Positions 26,760-36,416 of a DNA stretch of 64,000 bases are shown in pieces. Under the pieces are notes generated by a model. The model did no database searches, was not told the DNA's origin, and saw only the letters and a program-made list of their open reading frames with translations. Position numbers and translations under genes: made by a program. The stretch comes from Candidatus Hydrogenedentota bacterium (lineage in GTDB: Bacteria; Hydrogenedentota; Hydrogenedentia; Hydrogenedentales; SLHB01), in NCBI GenBank assembly GCA_013359265.1, contig JABWCD010000020.1:1-64000 (forward strand), in the 5' to 3' direction. The stretch's first letter is position 1. Every line of letters starts with the position of its first letter.

Positions 26760-27932
26760 TTAGCGATCGTCGTGCGGACTGTCCGCGGCGCGACGCATCA
26801 TGGCGAATATCGCGCGCACGTCTTCGGGCATCTCGTCGAGCGATTGGTAGGTGTGTACGGCCCCGTTCTGGTCCCGGTATGTAATGGGGCCGCCCGTGGT
26901 TGTGATTTCGGCCGTTATGACTTCATCGGGTCGCGCACGGGCGCGCAACGACTCGAACTGGGCGCGCATTTCCGGGGACATCTCATCGACGTTTATCGTC
27001 CGCGACAATACGACCGGTTCGCTGACGTAGGTCTTCGCGGAGAATACTGGCGTCGAACGGCTCGAAACCAATCGTCCGCGTCCACCAAAAAAGCTGCTCG
27101 ATGCCTCGTAATCCATGATGACAAGCGGCTCGGGCAAGAGCCCCGTCATGCGCTGAATCCCTTCCACGAACTGGCGCACGCGCGGCGGCAACGGCATTTC
27201 CTCCACGGGCCGATCCGTTTGATGGTGAATGTCGAACGATAGAGGTTCCATCGTAGCGCCGAGGAGTTCGAGGCCCGGCGCCGGTTCGATGCTCACGGTC
27301 CATCGGTATCCAAGCCGCGACATACGCGCGTGGCGCCGCCGCCGCAGCCGCTCCACGACGCGCACGCATACGCGTGTATCGCGGTCGATGGACAATCGGT
27401 TGGTGGTTGTCCAGAGTCCGCGCGACGCCACGGTGATTTGATTCCGGCCACTGACGAAGATCGACACGCGATGCCACAAGGCGCTCGACGGCGAATAGAT
27501 TCCCATCATCGCGAGTAGTCCGCATATGACGCCGTACACCGCGAACCCCGCGCTGCGGATTGTTTCGTATCGTTCCGTCCGCGCACTCTGGCGGGCCTCG
27601 CGTTCGGCGCGCGTGCGCGCGGCGTCGTCCTGGATGCGCTGCCATTCCCCGGGAGTCATCGATTCGCGAAGCGAATCCATTGCGGACTGTAATTCGCGCC
27701 GATCGGACTCGAAGGTTTGCGGTTGTTGCCTCTGGGTGAAACGTGATGAGAAAACGTACGCGGACATGAGCACGATGAGGAGCGCAGCGATGAGCGTGGC
27801 GCCGAGCCGCCGTATAAGCGTGGCCGATCCGGGCCGGAAAACGATCGACTGGGGCGTCATCTCGACGCAGGTCCAGTCGTAGATGTCGAACGTGCGCGGC
27901 CGGACGCGAATTCGCTGGGCGGTACGCTCCAT
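26760..27932 (-). CDS. membrane protein, unknown function
   Basis: A 390-residue protein with two transmembrane segments: about 42-63 (LGATLIAALLIVLMSAYVF) and about 129-147 (FAVYGVICGLLAMMGIY). A charged, Gln/Arg/Glu-rich helical stretch of about 60 residues lies between them. The C-terminal about 240 residues are soluble and mixed alpha/beta, with a short acidic tail. I do not recognise a family. It is divergently transcribed from the 28033 gene and convergent with the giant GSDH gene. Confidence 0.65.
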   Translation of the reverse strand: MERTAQRIRVRPRTFDIYDWTCVEMTPQSIVFRPGSATLIRRLGATLIAALLIVLMSAYVFSSRFTQRQQPQTFESDRRELQSAMDSLRESMTPGEWQRIQDDAARTRAEREARQSARTERYETIRSAGFAVYGVICGLLAMMGIYSPSSALWHRVSIFVSGRNQITVASRGLWTTTNRLSIDRDTRVCVRVVERLRRRRHARMSRLGYRWTVSIEPAPGLELLGATMEPLSFDIHHQTDRPVEEMPLPPRVRQFVEGIQRMTGLLPEPLVIMDYEASSSFFGGRGRLVSSRSTPVFSAKTYVSEPVVLSRTINVDEMSPEMRAQFESLRARARPDEVITAEITTTGGPITYRDQNGAVHTYQSLDEMPEDVRAIFAMMRRAADSPHDDR

Positions 27933-28032
27933 CGTGTGCTGCTCCGAGTAACGCTGTCATACCGTAGTCTGTCGTACTTGCGCAACATCGAATGGCGGCG
28001 CCGCCGGTTGGTTCGGTAGTATTCCGCTTCTT

Positions 28033-29577
28033 ATGAACGCCGCACTTGAACGCATAGAGCATGTGGTGTGCGTTGGGCATGCCGCGGCGCTGAAGCGGGA
28101 CTGGCGGGGCGCGCACGCCGCGCTACGGGCCTGTGCCGATTTCGCCGAACTCCACCGGCCGCCGGAACACGCCGAATACAGCCCCGCCGAATTGATTGCG
28201 CGCGTGGCGCGATCCGCGGGCCGTCCGGTCGAGGTGTCGGGTGGGCGCGCGCCGAACCTTGCGGGCGATATCGAACGGATTGCGTCGATAGCGCGCGCGC
28301 TGCTGCGCAGTGCGGTGCTGGAGCACGACGCGCTGCTTTGCGCGAACCTCGTCGAGTGCGACACCGTCCCGGCTTGGCGGTTCTCCATCGATGGTCCCGG
28401 GCGTTTTCCGGATCGGATTGATTTCGGGTTCGACTTGACGTTGACGTTTTCGGAATGCGAAGCGTTGTGGACCTGCGCGACGCGTGGCGGGCGAATCGAT
28501 TCACGAAAAGGCGAACTGGATTTGCGGCTGAAGGGAGTGCGCGCCTGTCCAGACGTACCCACCGGGTGCGAGTCGATTATCACGGCGCTGCGCGCGGCGG
28601 AGCAGCATGCGCGCATTCTCGCGACGGAAGAGTTTGCCTCGGCGGATATGGGCGCACTTCACGATTGCTTGAACCATATCCTGAACGAATTCGACGCACA
28701 GGATGACTCTCTTGCGCCCTGCGATCCTGTAGCGCTCGTACGTGAGGCAATTCCCGCCGCCGCGCCGGACGATGTCGCGCCCTTGCACGTGACCGTCGCG
28801 CCGGGCATTCCGCCGATACTGGTCCGTCGCAACCGGATTGCGCGGCTGTTTCGCACGTTGGGCGCGCTTGGCCGTGCGGCGTTGACACACGGCGGTTCGA
28901 TGCGGCTGGAAATCACGTACGACGCACCGCAACGGATCATGAGCCTGAGTTTCCAGCTCAGCGGTGCTCACGAGCGCGAAGCAGTCGAAATGTATCTTCC
29001 GAGTGTGCATCGTGGCGTCGCACGTCACGGTGGCGAGATGGCCCTGGATTCTTCTTCGGAGGAAATCTATTTGCTTATCGCCATACCCGATGAAGTGGCA
29101 CGAGCTCTCGATGAATGGCTACCGGGTTGGGACACGTTTGCGCCACGGTCGATACAAATGCTCCGGCTTCTGAAATCGGGAGGTCCAGTCCCGCCGGAGG
29201 AATTGATCCTGGGTGGCGTACTCGAAGACGAACTCGAACGCCGCTTGTTGCCGCGGCTGGGCGTTGCGCCGGCAGCCACGCTCGTCCACGAACTCACGCC
29301 GCGATCCCCTGCGCTAACGTCCTCTTCGGCGCAGCGAATCGAAAAGGTGCTGTCCCAACTCAAACGGGGCAGGCCGAAGAAGGAAATCTGCGCCCCGGCG
29401 TATGCCGCCGAGATTCTATGGATGTTCTCGGTGGACGCGCGTCACGCCGCCGCGATTGGAATCCGCGACGGCGCTTTGGCGGAGGTCCCGGAACTCTGCC
29501 ATGTGCTTGCCGCCGCCTCGATAGACAGACTGGACGCGCTCCGGCGGATCGCTTGCATGGTCCTGCCGCCAGTGTGA
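28033..29577 (+). CDS. protein with two degenerate sensor-kinase-ATPase-like modules, unknown
   Basis: A 514-residue soluble protein. Two stretches (about 50-175 and 235-345) each follow the helix-strand order of a GHKL/histidine-kinase ATPase: YSPAELIARVARSAG with later RIASIARALLRSAVLEHDALL, and PVALVREAIPAA with later RNRIARLFRTLGALGRAAL. Neither keeps the N-box Asn or the G-boxes. The first about 45 and last about 100 residues are helical. My reading is a tandem, catalytically dead kinase-like scaffold; this is inference from pattern only. Monocistronic, with no regulator nearby. Confidence 0.6.
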   Translation: MNAALERIEHVVCVGHAAALKRDWRGAHAALRACADFAELHRPPEHAEYSPAELIARVARSAGRPVEVSGGRAPNLAGDIERIASIARALLRSAVLEHDALLCANLVECDTVPAWRFSIDGPGRFPDRIDFGFDLTLTFSECEALWTCATRGGRIDSRKGELDLRLKGVRACPDVPTGCESIITALRAAEQHARILATEEFASADMGALHDCLNHILNEFDAQDDSLAPCDPVALVREAIPAAAPDDVAPLHVTVAPGIPPILVRRNRIARLFRTLGALGRAALTHGGSMRLEITYDAPQRIMSLSFQLSGAHEREAVEMYLPSVHRGVARHGGEMALDSSSEEIYLLIAIPDEVARALDEWLPGWDTFAPRSIQMLRLLKSGGPVPPEELILGGVLEDELERRLLPRLGVAPAATLVHELTPRSPALTSSSAQRIEKVLSQLKRGRPKKEICAPAYAAEILWMFSVDARHAAAIGIRDGALAEVPELCHVLAAASIDRLDALRRIACMVLPPV

Positions 29578-29680
29578 ACTCCTGCCCGTCACGTTTCGCC
29601 CGGAACTGAGGTAAAATAGTGGAACGCGAGGGAATTTTGGGGGCTGGAAGTAATCAGTTTACAAAAATGGGAATATTGTG

Positions 29681-29703
29681 CTACTCTGGTAGAGCCAGAG
29701 TAG
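29681..29703. promoter_or_regulatory. 9-bp inverted repeat upstream of the GSDH-pta-ackA genes
   Basis: CTACTCTGG (29681-29689), a 5-nt loop, CCAGAGTAG (29695-29703). It lies 34 nt before the first GSDH start and downstream of a weak TTTACA-like element (29658-29663). It could be an operator for a dimeric regulator or a leader hairpin; there is no T-tract, so it is not a terminator. Confidence 0.5.
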
Positions 29704-29736
29704 TCTTCCCGCCGTCGATCAAGGAGTAGTACGACA

Positions 29737-30921
29737 ATGGTTCCCCTGCGCAGGTCTTACCCACGCGTCGCGTTAATTTCCTTAATTCTCACGATCTCCT
29801 TTCCCGCCCTCGCGGCCAAAATTATCGCCGCAGAGTTGGTCGCCTCCGGGTTCAAACAGCCAACATACGTATGCAGCGATCCCAACGATTCGTCGCGGCT
29901 TTTCGTGCTGGAACGCAGTTCCGGGAAAATCAAACTGGTCAAAAATGGCGTGGTACTTTCGAAGCCATTTCTCAATCTTGGCGACAAGGTCAGTTCCGAC
30001 CGGGACGGGGAGCAAGGGCTATTCGGTATGGCGTTCCCGCCGAATTTTGGCGCGGGCAGTTCGTACTTTTACGTTTGCTACTCGGACATTTTTGGCGCCA
30101 GTGTGCTTGAAGCGTACAAGGTCGGGTCGAACCCGGACGTGGCAAAGAAAAGCAGCGGAACTGTCCTTCTGGAAACGCAAAGCACGGAAAACATCCATTT
30201 TGCCGGCATGTTGGCGTTTGGCCCGGACGACTATTTGTACATGGGACGCGGCGACGGCGGGCCGGCAGAGGACCCCTTTGGTCATGCGCAGGACAAGAAC
30301 ACGCTGCTGGGGAAATTGCTGCGCATACAGGTGAACAAGGACAAGCCGTACAAGGTTCCCGCGACAAACCCCTTCATCGGACAGGCGAACATGAAACCGG
30401 AAATCTGGGCATGCGGCCTGCGCAACCCGTGGCGATTCAGTTTCGACCGGCTCACCGGTGACATCTACATCGGGGACGTGGGGCAGAATTGGTTGGAAGA
30501 GATCAATTTTCAACCCGCATCGAGCGCGGGTGGTGAGAATTACGGTTGGAACACGGCGGAGGGGCTTGAATGCCTCGGGGGCGGCGGCACGTGTGGAACG
30601 AACGCTGGATTCACCCCGCCGATCCACCAGTATTTCCACACCGACGGCAATGCGGTGATTGGCGGGTATGTGTATCGCGGCAGTGCGATTCCAGAGATAC
30701 AGGGCAGATACTTTTTTGCGGACCACGGATTCACGACGATTTGGTCGTTTGTGAACAACGGCGGCGCCGTATCCGATCTCAAAGACCATACCAACGAGTT
30801 AGAGCCGGACGGCACGAATACGATAAACTCGATATCGTCGTTTGGCGAGGATGCCGACGGTGAGTTGTATATCGTCGATATCTTCGACGGCGAGCTCTAC
30901 AAGATAGTTCCCCGCCCGTAA
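29737..30921 (+). CDS. secreted PQQ-type sugar dehydrogenase (GSDH family)
   Basis: A 394-residue protein with a signal peptide (cleavage after about residue 26, ...FPALA) and a six-bladed glucose/sorbosone dehydrogenase propeller. Family blocks seen: LVASGFKQPTYVCSDPND, EQGLFGMAFPPNF, LYMGRGDGG, ACGLRNPWRFSFDRLTGDIYIGDVGQNWLEEI, YGWNTAEG and GYVYRGSAIPEIQGRYFFAD. Periplasmic oxidation of an aldose or related sugar with PQQ and Ca2+ is expected. Enzymes differ widely in substrate, and no PQQ synthesis genes are visible here. Paired with a paralogue 44 nt downstream. Confidence 0.93.
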   Translation: MVPLRRSYPRVALISLILTISFPALAAKIIAAELVASGFKQPTYVCSDPNDSSRLFVLERSSGKIKLVKNGVVLSKPFLNLGDKVSSDRDGEQGLFGMAFPPNFGAGSSYFYVCYSDIFGASVLEAYKVGSNPDVAKKSSGTVLLETQSTENIHFAGMLAFGPDDYLYMGRGDGGPAEDPFGHAQDKNTLLGKLLRIQVNKDKPYKVPATNPFIGQANMKPEIWACGLRNPWRFSFDRLTGDIYIGDVGQNWLEEINFQPASSAGGENYGWNTAEGLECLGGGGTCGTNAGFTPPIHQYFHTDGNAVIGGYVYRGSAIPEIQGRYFFADHGFTTIWSFVNNGGAVSDLKDHTNELEPDGTNTINSISSFGEDADGELYIVDIFDGELYKIVPRP

Positions 30922-30965
30922 CGCGCGACAAGGCCTGAACGCCGTGTGCGGGATTACGCGAGGTA

Positions 30966-32147
30966 ATGACCATGCAGTTTGTGGTTCGCGTGCCCGTGAA
31001 CTTGTTTCTGGCCGGCCTGGTTACGTGTTCCGCGTGGGCGGGCAGCGTGGAGATCGCATCGCAACTGGTGGCGTCCGGATTCGACGATCCGGTTTTTCTC
31101 ACCGCTCCGCCTAACGACCCAACGCGCCTCATGGTCCTCGAGCAGTCGACCGGCAGGATCATGCTGATCAAGAACGGATCGCCAGTGGGCACCCCGTATC
31201 TGGACATTGACAATCGCGTCACGGACGACGGGGGAGAGCAAGGCCTGTTGGGAATGGCGTTTCATCCGGAGTACGCGAAGAACCGGTACATCTTTGTGAG
31301 CTACATCGACAACAATGGCAATACGAGAATCGAGCGGTATAAGGCGCGCAAGAGTTTCGACGCGGTGAAAAAGAAAACGCGCGCGAAGATACTGTTTGTC
31401 GAGCAGCCGTTCAGCAATCACAACGGTGGAATGATTGCGTTTGGCCCGAACGACGGTTACTTGTACGTTGGCCTCGGCGACGGCGGCAGCGCAAACGATC
31501 CCTACAATACGGCCCAACGCCTGGACACGTTGCTGGGCAAGTTCCTGCGAATCGGCGTGGATGGCGCCCTCCCATATACCGTTCCGTCGACGAACCCGTT
31601 CGTGGGCGAAGGCGGCGGTGCGCTCGGCGAAATCTGGACGTACGGCTGGCGCAATCCGTGGCGTTGGTCATTCGACCGGCAGACCGGGGACCTGTACGCT
31701 GGGGACGTGGGGCAGGACGCAATCGAGGAGATCGATTTCCAGACGGGGACGAGCGAAGGCGGCGAGAACTACGGGTGGAAAGTCGCGGAAGGGTTTGCGT
31801 GCCGAGGCGGCAGTGGTTCGTGCGGCGGCAACACGGGATACACGCCGCCAATCTTGGACTATACGCATTTTGACGGAACGGCGGTTGTCGGGGGATACGT
31901 GTATCGCGGCACGGCAATTGCTGGCTTGAGTGGTACCTATTTCTTCGCGGATTACACGCGGGGAAGAATCTGGTCGTTGAAATATAACGGGGACGATGTG
32001 ACGGAATTCTCGGAACGCACGGATGAACTCGATCCGCCCGGTCTTGCCCGCATCAATAAGCCGGCCTCGTTTGGCGAGGACTCGGCGGGGGAGTTGTATA
32101 TCGTCGATCGCGACGACGGTGAGATATACAAGATAATTTCGGGGTGA
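30966..32147 (+). CDS. secreted PQQ-type sugar dehydrogenase (GSDH family), second copy
   Basis: A 393-residue paralogue of the preceding gene, about half identical by eye, with signal peptide (...VTCSAWAG) and the same propeller blocks ([60 protein letters not shown]). Its stop overlaps the start of pta (GTGA at 32144-32147), so periplasmic sugar oxidation and phosphotransacetylase are translated from one message. Tandem duplication likely preceded this arrangement. Confidence 0.93.
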   Translation: MTMQFVVRVPVNLFLAGLVTCSAWAGSVEIASQLVASGFDDPVFLTAPPNDPTRLMVLEQSTGRIMLIKNGSPVGTPYLDIDNRVTDDGGEQGLLGMAFHPEYAKNRYIFVSYIDNNGNTRIERYKARKSFDAVKKKTRAKILFVEQPFSNHNGGMIAFGPNDGYLYVGLGDGGSANDPYNTAQRLDTLLGKFLRIGVDGALPYTVPSTNPFVGEGGGALGEIWTYGWRNPWRWSFDRQTGDLYAGDVGQDAIEEIDFQTGTSEGGENYGWKVAEGFACRGGSGSCGGNTGYTPPILDYTHFDGTAVVGGYVYRGTAIAGLSGTYFFADYTRGRIWSLKYNGDDVTEFSERTDELDPPGLARINKPASFGEDSAGELYIVDRDDGEIYKIISG

Positions 32148-33172
32148 GTTTCATAGACGAAATCTTTGCGAAGGCCCACGCGGACCCTCGCCGAATCCTT
32201 TTGCCGGAGGCGAACGACGACCGTACGCTTCATGCCGCGGCGACGTTGCGCGAACGGGGTCTCGCGCAGGTAATCCTGCTTGGCGACGAAGGCTCCATCT
32301 CCGCGCGCCTGGAGCAGCTTCACATATCTCCCGGCTTTGCAATCGCCGATCCGTCGCGTGCGCCGTGGCTTGACGAGTTTGTGGCGGAATACTACGCGCT
32401 GCGAAAAACCAAGGGGATGACAGAAGACGCCGCGCGCCAGGCGATGCTCGATCCGCTTGTCCACGGGATCATGATGCTGCACAAGGGGCGCGGCGACGGT
32501 CTGGTGGCGGGCGCGATTCACTCGACCGCGGACACGTTACGTCCCGCGCTACAGATTGTGCGGACGGCGCCGGGCGTGTCGCTCGTTTCGAGTTTCTTTT
32601 TCATGCTGGTCGGCGAGACGGCATATTTGTTCGCCGACTGTGGATTGGTCGAAGAACCCAGCGCGGAACAGCTTGCGGAGATCGCGTTATCAACGGCGGG
32701 GACCGCGCTTGCGTTCGGAATCGAGCCGAATGTGGCGCTACTGTCGTATTCGACGAAAGGATCGGCAGACAGCGCGAGCACGCGCAGGGTGGTGGAAGCG
32801 ACGCGCATCGCGCAGTCGAAAGTTATGGAACGGTTTGGCGCCTCGTCTTCGGTTCGGATTGACGGCGAGCTTCAGGGCGATGCGGCGCTGGTTGAAACGA
32901 TCGGGAAGAAGAAAGCGCCGGGGAGTACTGTCGCGGGGAAGGCCCGTGTGCTGGTATTCCCCGATCTGAACTCAGGCAATATTGCTTACAAACTGGTCGA
33001 AAGGCTTGGCGGCGCGAAGGCGTTCGGCCCGATTCTTCAAGGGCTGCGGCTGCCGGCAAACGATTTGTCGCGCGGATGTTCGGCCGAGGACATTGTGGGA
33101 GTTGCAGCCATCACCGTAGTACAATCACAGATGGCGGCGCCCAAACATGCCGCGCCGGAAAGCGTCATATGA
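32144..33172 (+). CDS. pta: phosphate acetyltransferase
   Basis: A 342-residue Pta (PTA_PTB fold, short form without the N-terminal DRTGG extension). It interconverts acetyl-CoA and acetyl phosphate. Family blocks: [69 protein letters not shown] and [19 protein letters not shown] start overlaps the GSDH stop; the stop overlaps the ackA start (ATGA). Together with AckA it forms the substrate-level ATP/acetate branch and sets cellular acetyl phosphate. Confidence 0.96.
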   Translation: MSFIDEIFAKAHADPRRILLPEANDDRTLHAAATLRERGLAQVILLGDEGSISARLEQLHISPGFAIADPSRAPWLDEFVAEYYALRKTKGMTEDAARQAMLDPLVHGIMMLHKGRGDGLVAGAIHSTADTLRPALQIVRTAPGVSLVSSFFFMLVGETAYLFADCGLVEEPSAEQLAEIALSTAGTALAFGIEPNVALLSYSTKGSADSASTRRVVEATRIAQSKVMERFGASSSVRIDGELQGDAALVETIGKKKAPGSTVAGKARVLVFPDLNSGNIAYKLVERLGGAKAFGPILQGLRLPANDLSRGCSAEDIVGVAAITVVQSQMAAPKHAAPESVI

Positions 33173-34413
33173 AGATATTGGTACTCAATAGCGGCTCCTC
33201 TTCCGTTAAGTTCAAGGTATACGAAGTCGACGGCATCAATCAGGAGTTGGCGAGCGGCATGGTCGAGCGAATCGGCTCGAAGGCCGCGGACTTGAAGTGC
33301 AGTTGTTGTTTCCCGAGCGACCCGCGGTGCGCGGCGCGCATGTTCGGCGAGCCGGGTAAGCTGGACGTGCCGGACCACAAGCGCGCGGTGGGCATGATCT
33401 GCGAACTATTGCAGAGCGACCATTGTGTACTTGTAAAAGGTATCGAGGACATCGCGGGGATTGGCCATCGCGTGGTCCACGGTGGAGAAGAGTTCGCGGA
33501 ATCCGTGTTAATCGACGATGAGGTGATCGCGGGCATCGAGCGGTGCGCGCGCCTCGCGCCACTGCATAACCCGCCGGCGCTCCTGGGCATTCGCGCGTGC
33601 GCGGAGACGTTCGTCGGCACGCCGCAGGCGGCGGTGTTCGACACGGCGTTTCACCGCACGATTCCGGAGAAGGCGTTTCGCTACGGCATACCCGACGTGT
33701 TATACCGCGAGCACGGCATCCGCAAGTACGGGTTTCACGGGACCTCGCACCGGTACGCGTCGCACGAGGCCGCCAAGCTTCTGAAGAAGCCTATCGAGCA
33801 GACCCGGATTGTGAGCTGCCATCTCGGCAACGGGAGCAGCATCACTGCGGTGCAGGGCGGTAAGTCCATCGACACCACCATGGGGCTGACGCCGTTGGCG
33901 GGTGTCATTATGGGGACGCGGCCCGGCGATCTCGATCCGTTCATTCCGTTGTTCATGATCAAGGAAATGAAGATGTCGGTGCAGGAAGTGGACGACGCGT
34001 TGAACAAGCGCAGCGGGTTTGAAGGGATTTGCCACCATCACGATGTGCGCGAGATCGAGGAGTTGGCGCGCGCCGGGGACGACGCCTGCCAACTCGCGCT
34101 GGATATGTTTGCGTACCGCGCGGCGCGGTTCATCGGCGGATCGATTATGGCGTTGAGCGGCTGCGACGCGATCGTGTTTACAGGCGGGATCGGGCAGAAC
34201 GACCCGTACATGCGCGCGCGCATTCTGAAGTACGCCTCGCACTTGGGAATAAAAGTCGACCCCGCGCGCAACAGCCGAAACGAGCGGTCGATCACGACGG
34301 ACGATTCGCTGGTCGCGGTCTTCGTCATCCCCGCGAACGAGGAACTGGTTATTGCACGGGACACGGCCCGCCTCGTGGGATCGCGCAAGGTATCCAAGCC
34401 GGCGGTGGCGTAA
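33169..34413 (+). CDS. ackA: acetate kinase
   Basis: A 414-residue ASKHA-fold kinase (acetyl phosphate + ADP to acetate + ATP). It starts [17 protein letters not shown]; further blocks are [54 protein letters not shown] and [10 protein letters not shown]. The length is a little above the usual about 400 because of a Cys-rich insert near residues 44-60 ([14 protein letters not shown]). ATG overlaps the pta stop by 4 nt. The Cys-rich insert is unusual and could be redox- or metal-sensitive. Confidence 0.97.
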   Translation: MKILVLNSGSSSVKFKVYEVDGINQELASGMVERIGSKAADLKCSCCFPSDPRCAARMFGEPGKLDVPDHKRAVGMICELLQSDHCVLVKGIEDIAGIGHRVVHGGEEFAESVLIDDEVIAGIERCARLAPLHNPPALLGIRACAETFVGTPQAAVFDTAFHRTIPEKAFRYGIPDVLYREHGIRKYGFHGTSHRYASHEAAKLLKKPIEQTRIVSCHLGNGSSITAVQGGKSIDTTMGLTPLAGVIMGTRPGDLDPFIPLFMIKEMKMSVQEVDDALNKRSGFEGICHHHDVREIEELARAGDDACQLALDMFAYRAARFIGGSIMALSGCDAIVFTGGIGQNDPYMRARILKYASHLGIKVDPARNSRNERSITTDDSLVAVFVIPANEELVIARDTARLVGSRKVSKPAVA

Positions 34414-34469
34414 CGGCCGCGCCAATCGCGCCGAATGGATTCAGCAGGTGAATTGCCAACGGGAGCAGT

Positions 34470-35060
34470 ATGTCGATAGCACGAGCCGACAATCCGATCG
34501 ATCTCTTCAAGGCGTGGTTCGAGGAAGCCAAGCAGTGCGGGCTTCGCGAGCCGACTGCGATGTGTTTATCGACGTGCACTCCCGATGGCGCGCCGTCGTC
34601 GCGCATGGTACTGCTCAAGGGCGTAGACGACCGCGGGTTTGTATTTTACACGAACCTGGGCAGCCGCAAAGCAAAGGAAATCGAGGCGAACCCGCGCGTC
34701 GCGCTGAATTTCTACTGGATGCCGCTGGGCAAACAGGTGCGCATCGAAGGCGTGGCAGAGCTGGTGCCGGACGAGGAAGCGGACGCATATTTCGCGTCGC
34801 GCGACCGGCAGAGCCAGATTGGCGCGTACGCGTCCAAGCAGTCGCAGCCCTTGACGGGATACTTCGAGTTGGAGCGGCGAGCGGCCGAGATCGCACTGCG
34901 ATTTGGCGTAGGACGAGTGCCGCGCCCGGAATTCTGGTCGGGGTATCGCGTTGTTCCCGCAGCCATCGAATTCTGGATGGAGAAGCCGTTCCGGCTGCAC
35001 GAGCGGCTGGTGTACACGCGCTCGGCTACCGGGTGGGAAACGACCTGGCTTTTTCCCTGA
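34470..35060 (+). CDS. pdxH: pyridoxamine/pyridoxine 5'-phosphate oxidase
   Basis: A 196-residue FMN enzyme that makes pyridoxal 5'-phosphate. FMN/PLP blocks: EPTAMCLSTCTPDGAPSSRMVLLKG, FVFYTNLGSRKAKEIEANP, ALNFYWMPLGKQVRIEG, SQIGAYASKQSQPL and a PRPEFWSGYRVVPAAIEFW core. It ends TWLFP rather than the common RLAP/RLSP. It follows ackA by 56 nt and probably shares the transcript. A hairpin at 35065-35085 follows. Confidence 0.95.
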   Translation: MSIARADNPIDLFKAWFEEAKQCGLREPTAMCLSTCTPDGAPSSRMVLLKGVDDRGFVFYTNLGSRKAKEIEANPRVALNFYWMPLGKQVRIEGVAELVPDEEADAYFASRDRQSQIGAYASKQSQPLTGYFELERRAAEIALRFGVGRVPRPEFWSGYRVVPAAIEFWMEKPFRLHERLVYTRSATGWETTWLFP

Positions 35061-35064
35061 GATT

Positions 35065-35085
35065 GCACGGGCGAGATGCCCGTGC
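35065..35085. terminator. bidirectional hairpin between convergent genes
   Basis: GCACGGGC (35065-35072), 5-nt loop, GCCCGTGC (35078-35085), followed by CCTTTA. Placed between the convergent pdxH and the secreted-protein gene. Short T-tract, so moderate strength. Confidence 0.55.
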
Positions 35086-35102
35086 CTTTACAGTGCGTTC
35101 CA

Positions 35103-35693
35103 CTATTGCTTGACGCTCACGTCGTCCACGAGAAACTGGACGTATGACGGCGATCCGCCGGACGTTGAGCGGAACCTCAGGCGGTGCTTGTTCCCATCGC
35201 AATAGGCGCTTACATCGATATCAACGCGCGTGTAACCGTCGTCGTATTGCGTGTCGCCGTCTTTCACTTTGAATACGCGCTCGTCATCAACATACACGCT
35301 TAATTGATCTTCGCCGTTGCCGCTGAAGTGCGAGATGTAGAGCCAGAATGTCAGTGTGCCCGAGCCGCCGCCTGGGAATTTCACCTTCTGCGTTAACAGC
35401 GACGCATTCTCGCCGCCTACGTTGCCGCCAAAACTTGCCCACCATTCGCCCGTGCGCGCGAGATTGTCCGTGCCGGAATCCGTACAGGCGCCATCGCAGA
35501 TAACCTGCGGCCAAAACGTCGAAGACTGGTTCCACGCATCGTTTGGCGTACCGCCTTCGAAACTGGGGTCTTTCACCTTGTTCTTCGCCTTCTCGCCGCC
35601 CGGATTGGCGAGGACGATCCGGTCTCCAGGCGCGGTAGCAAGCACAAATGCAGCGATACACATGACGAGCAGTTGGGTGGCGCCGGACTTCAT
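35103..35693 (-). CDS. secreted beta-sandwich protein, unknown
   Basis: A 196-residue protein with a signal peptide (about 1-30, cleaved near VLANP). The mature part begins KDPSFEGGTPNDAWNQSS and is strand-rich with many Trp/Tyr, four Cys, and a final YVQFLVDDVSVKQ. This is the pattern of carbohydrate-binding or MAM-like jelly rolls that often sit beside secreted enzymes. No catalytic motif. A stand-alone adhesin or binding module is likely. Confidence 0.7.
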   Translation of the reverse strand: MKSGATQLLVMCIAAFVLATAPGDRIVLANPGGEKAKNKVKDPSFEGGTPNDAWNQSSTFWPQVICDGACTDSGTDNLARTGEWWASFGGNVGGENASLLTQKVKFPGGGSGTLTFWLYISHFSGNGEDQLSVYVDDERVFKVKDGDTQYDDGYTRVDIDVSAYCDGNKHRLRFRSTSGGSPSYVQFLVDDVSVKQ

Positions 35694-36034
35694 GCGGAAT
35701 CTCCGTTGTTGAGGCCGCGTACTTTACGATCTGCCGCGCTGAGTTATACACGTTCCGCCAATCCCGGGCAATCGGGGGATCGCGGACAGCTCGAATTCGG
35801 CGGGGAGGCTGTCGGGGCGGGTTCAGAGTCGTGAATGTGCGCACGATTGTATTGAGCACAAGTGTTCGATTGCGCAGTCGTCTACCGTTCAATTCGTGCC
35901 GGGAATATTGGATACAGCGTCTAACCTACACAAAATATGGGGCTTACAAAAGTGGCCCGTTTTGATATTCATTTGGCACGGTGCGTGCTCTTCACGTGTT
36001 GAAGTCAGCAGTTGAATCTTACCAACAACGGGGG

Positions 36035-36332
36035 CGCGAACGCCTCGGGGCGAGGATCGCGGTCCGGATGAACGAACACCTACCTCTTCAAGTCCGGTAT
36101 CGCTTTTCGACCAACCCAAGCCTTCACATCCCACCTTTGTCACCAGGACAGCCTTGCAGCTAAGACCGATCATTTGGGAGTTTCGAGGCGCCCACCCCCG
36201 TTTCGGCTTTTGGTCACTGGTTGCGGAGAGTTTGGGGGACTTAACTCGCCGGTGGTATTGGCCAGTGATCCGAGGGGGAAGGGAACCCCGGCGTTCTTCG
36301 GGGGAGGCACGCCGGGGTTTTCTCTTTCTCTT
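36035..36332 (+). ncRNA. candidate structured RNA, family unknown
   Basis: In the 723-nt gap 35694-36416 no convincing protein gene is present, and 35694-36034 shows nothing recognisable. Base-paired elements: CGCGA 36035-36039 with TCGCG 36057-36061 enclosing CCTCG/CGAGG; GGTCACTGG 36212-36220 with CCAGTGATC 36262-36270, enclosing CGG/CCG and GAGTT 36228-36232 with AACTC 36243-36247. The strong terminator at 36284-36332 follows 14 nt later, with no upstream plus-strand gene to serve. It does not match the conserved cores of tmRNA, RNase P or SRP RNA. A 6S-like role is possible but unproven; the ends are guesses. Confidence 0.35.
36284..36332 (+). terminator. strong rho-independent terminator
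   Basis: AACCCCGGCGT (36284-36294) pairs perfectly with ACGCCGGGGTT (36309-36319) over a 14-nt loop; a TTTTCTCTTTCTCTT tract follows. It points on the plus strand, away from any annotated upstream plus-strand gene within 1.2 kb, which supports a non-coding transcript here. Confidence 0.75.
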
Positions 36333-36416
36333 GTGAGACAGATGTAGCAACGTTCCGCGTGGCGGGTTCTTTCGATTACGACGGAGTCGGTGAGAATCCG
36401 TTCAACGCCGCGTGAC

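Noticed and set aside
36035-36332. tmRNA, RNase P or SRP RNA identity
   Set aside because: The conserved tRNA-like end, the GAGGAAAGTC-type core and the GGAAGGAAGCAGC-type loop are absent.
36154-36336. 60-codon plus-strand open frame ending in the terminator
   Set aside because: It would use the terminator hairpin as coding sequence; no ribosome binding site. The RNA interpretation fits better.
35889-36350. 153-codon minus-strand open frame opposite the RNA candidate
   Set aside because: Composition is basic and repetitive with no family pattern; it reads through the terminator stem.
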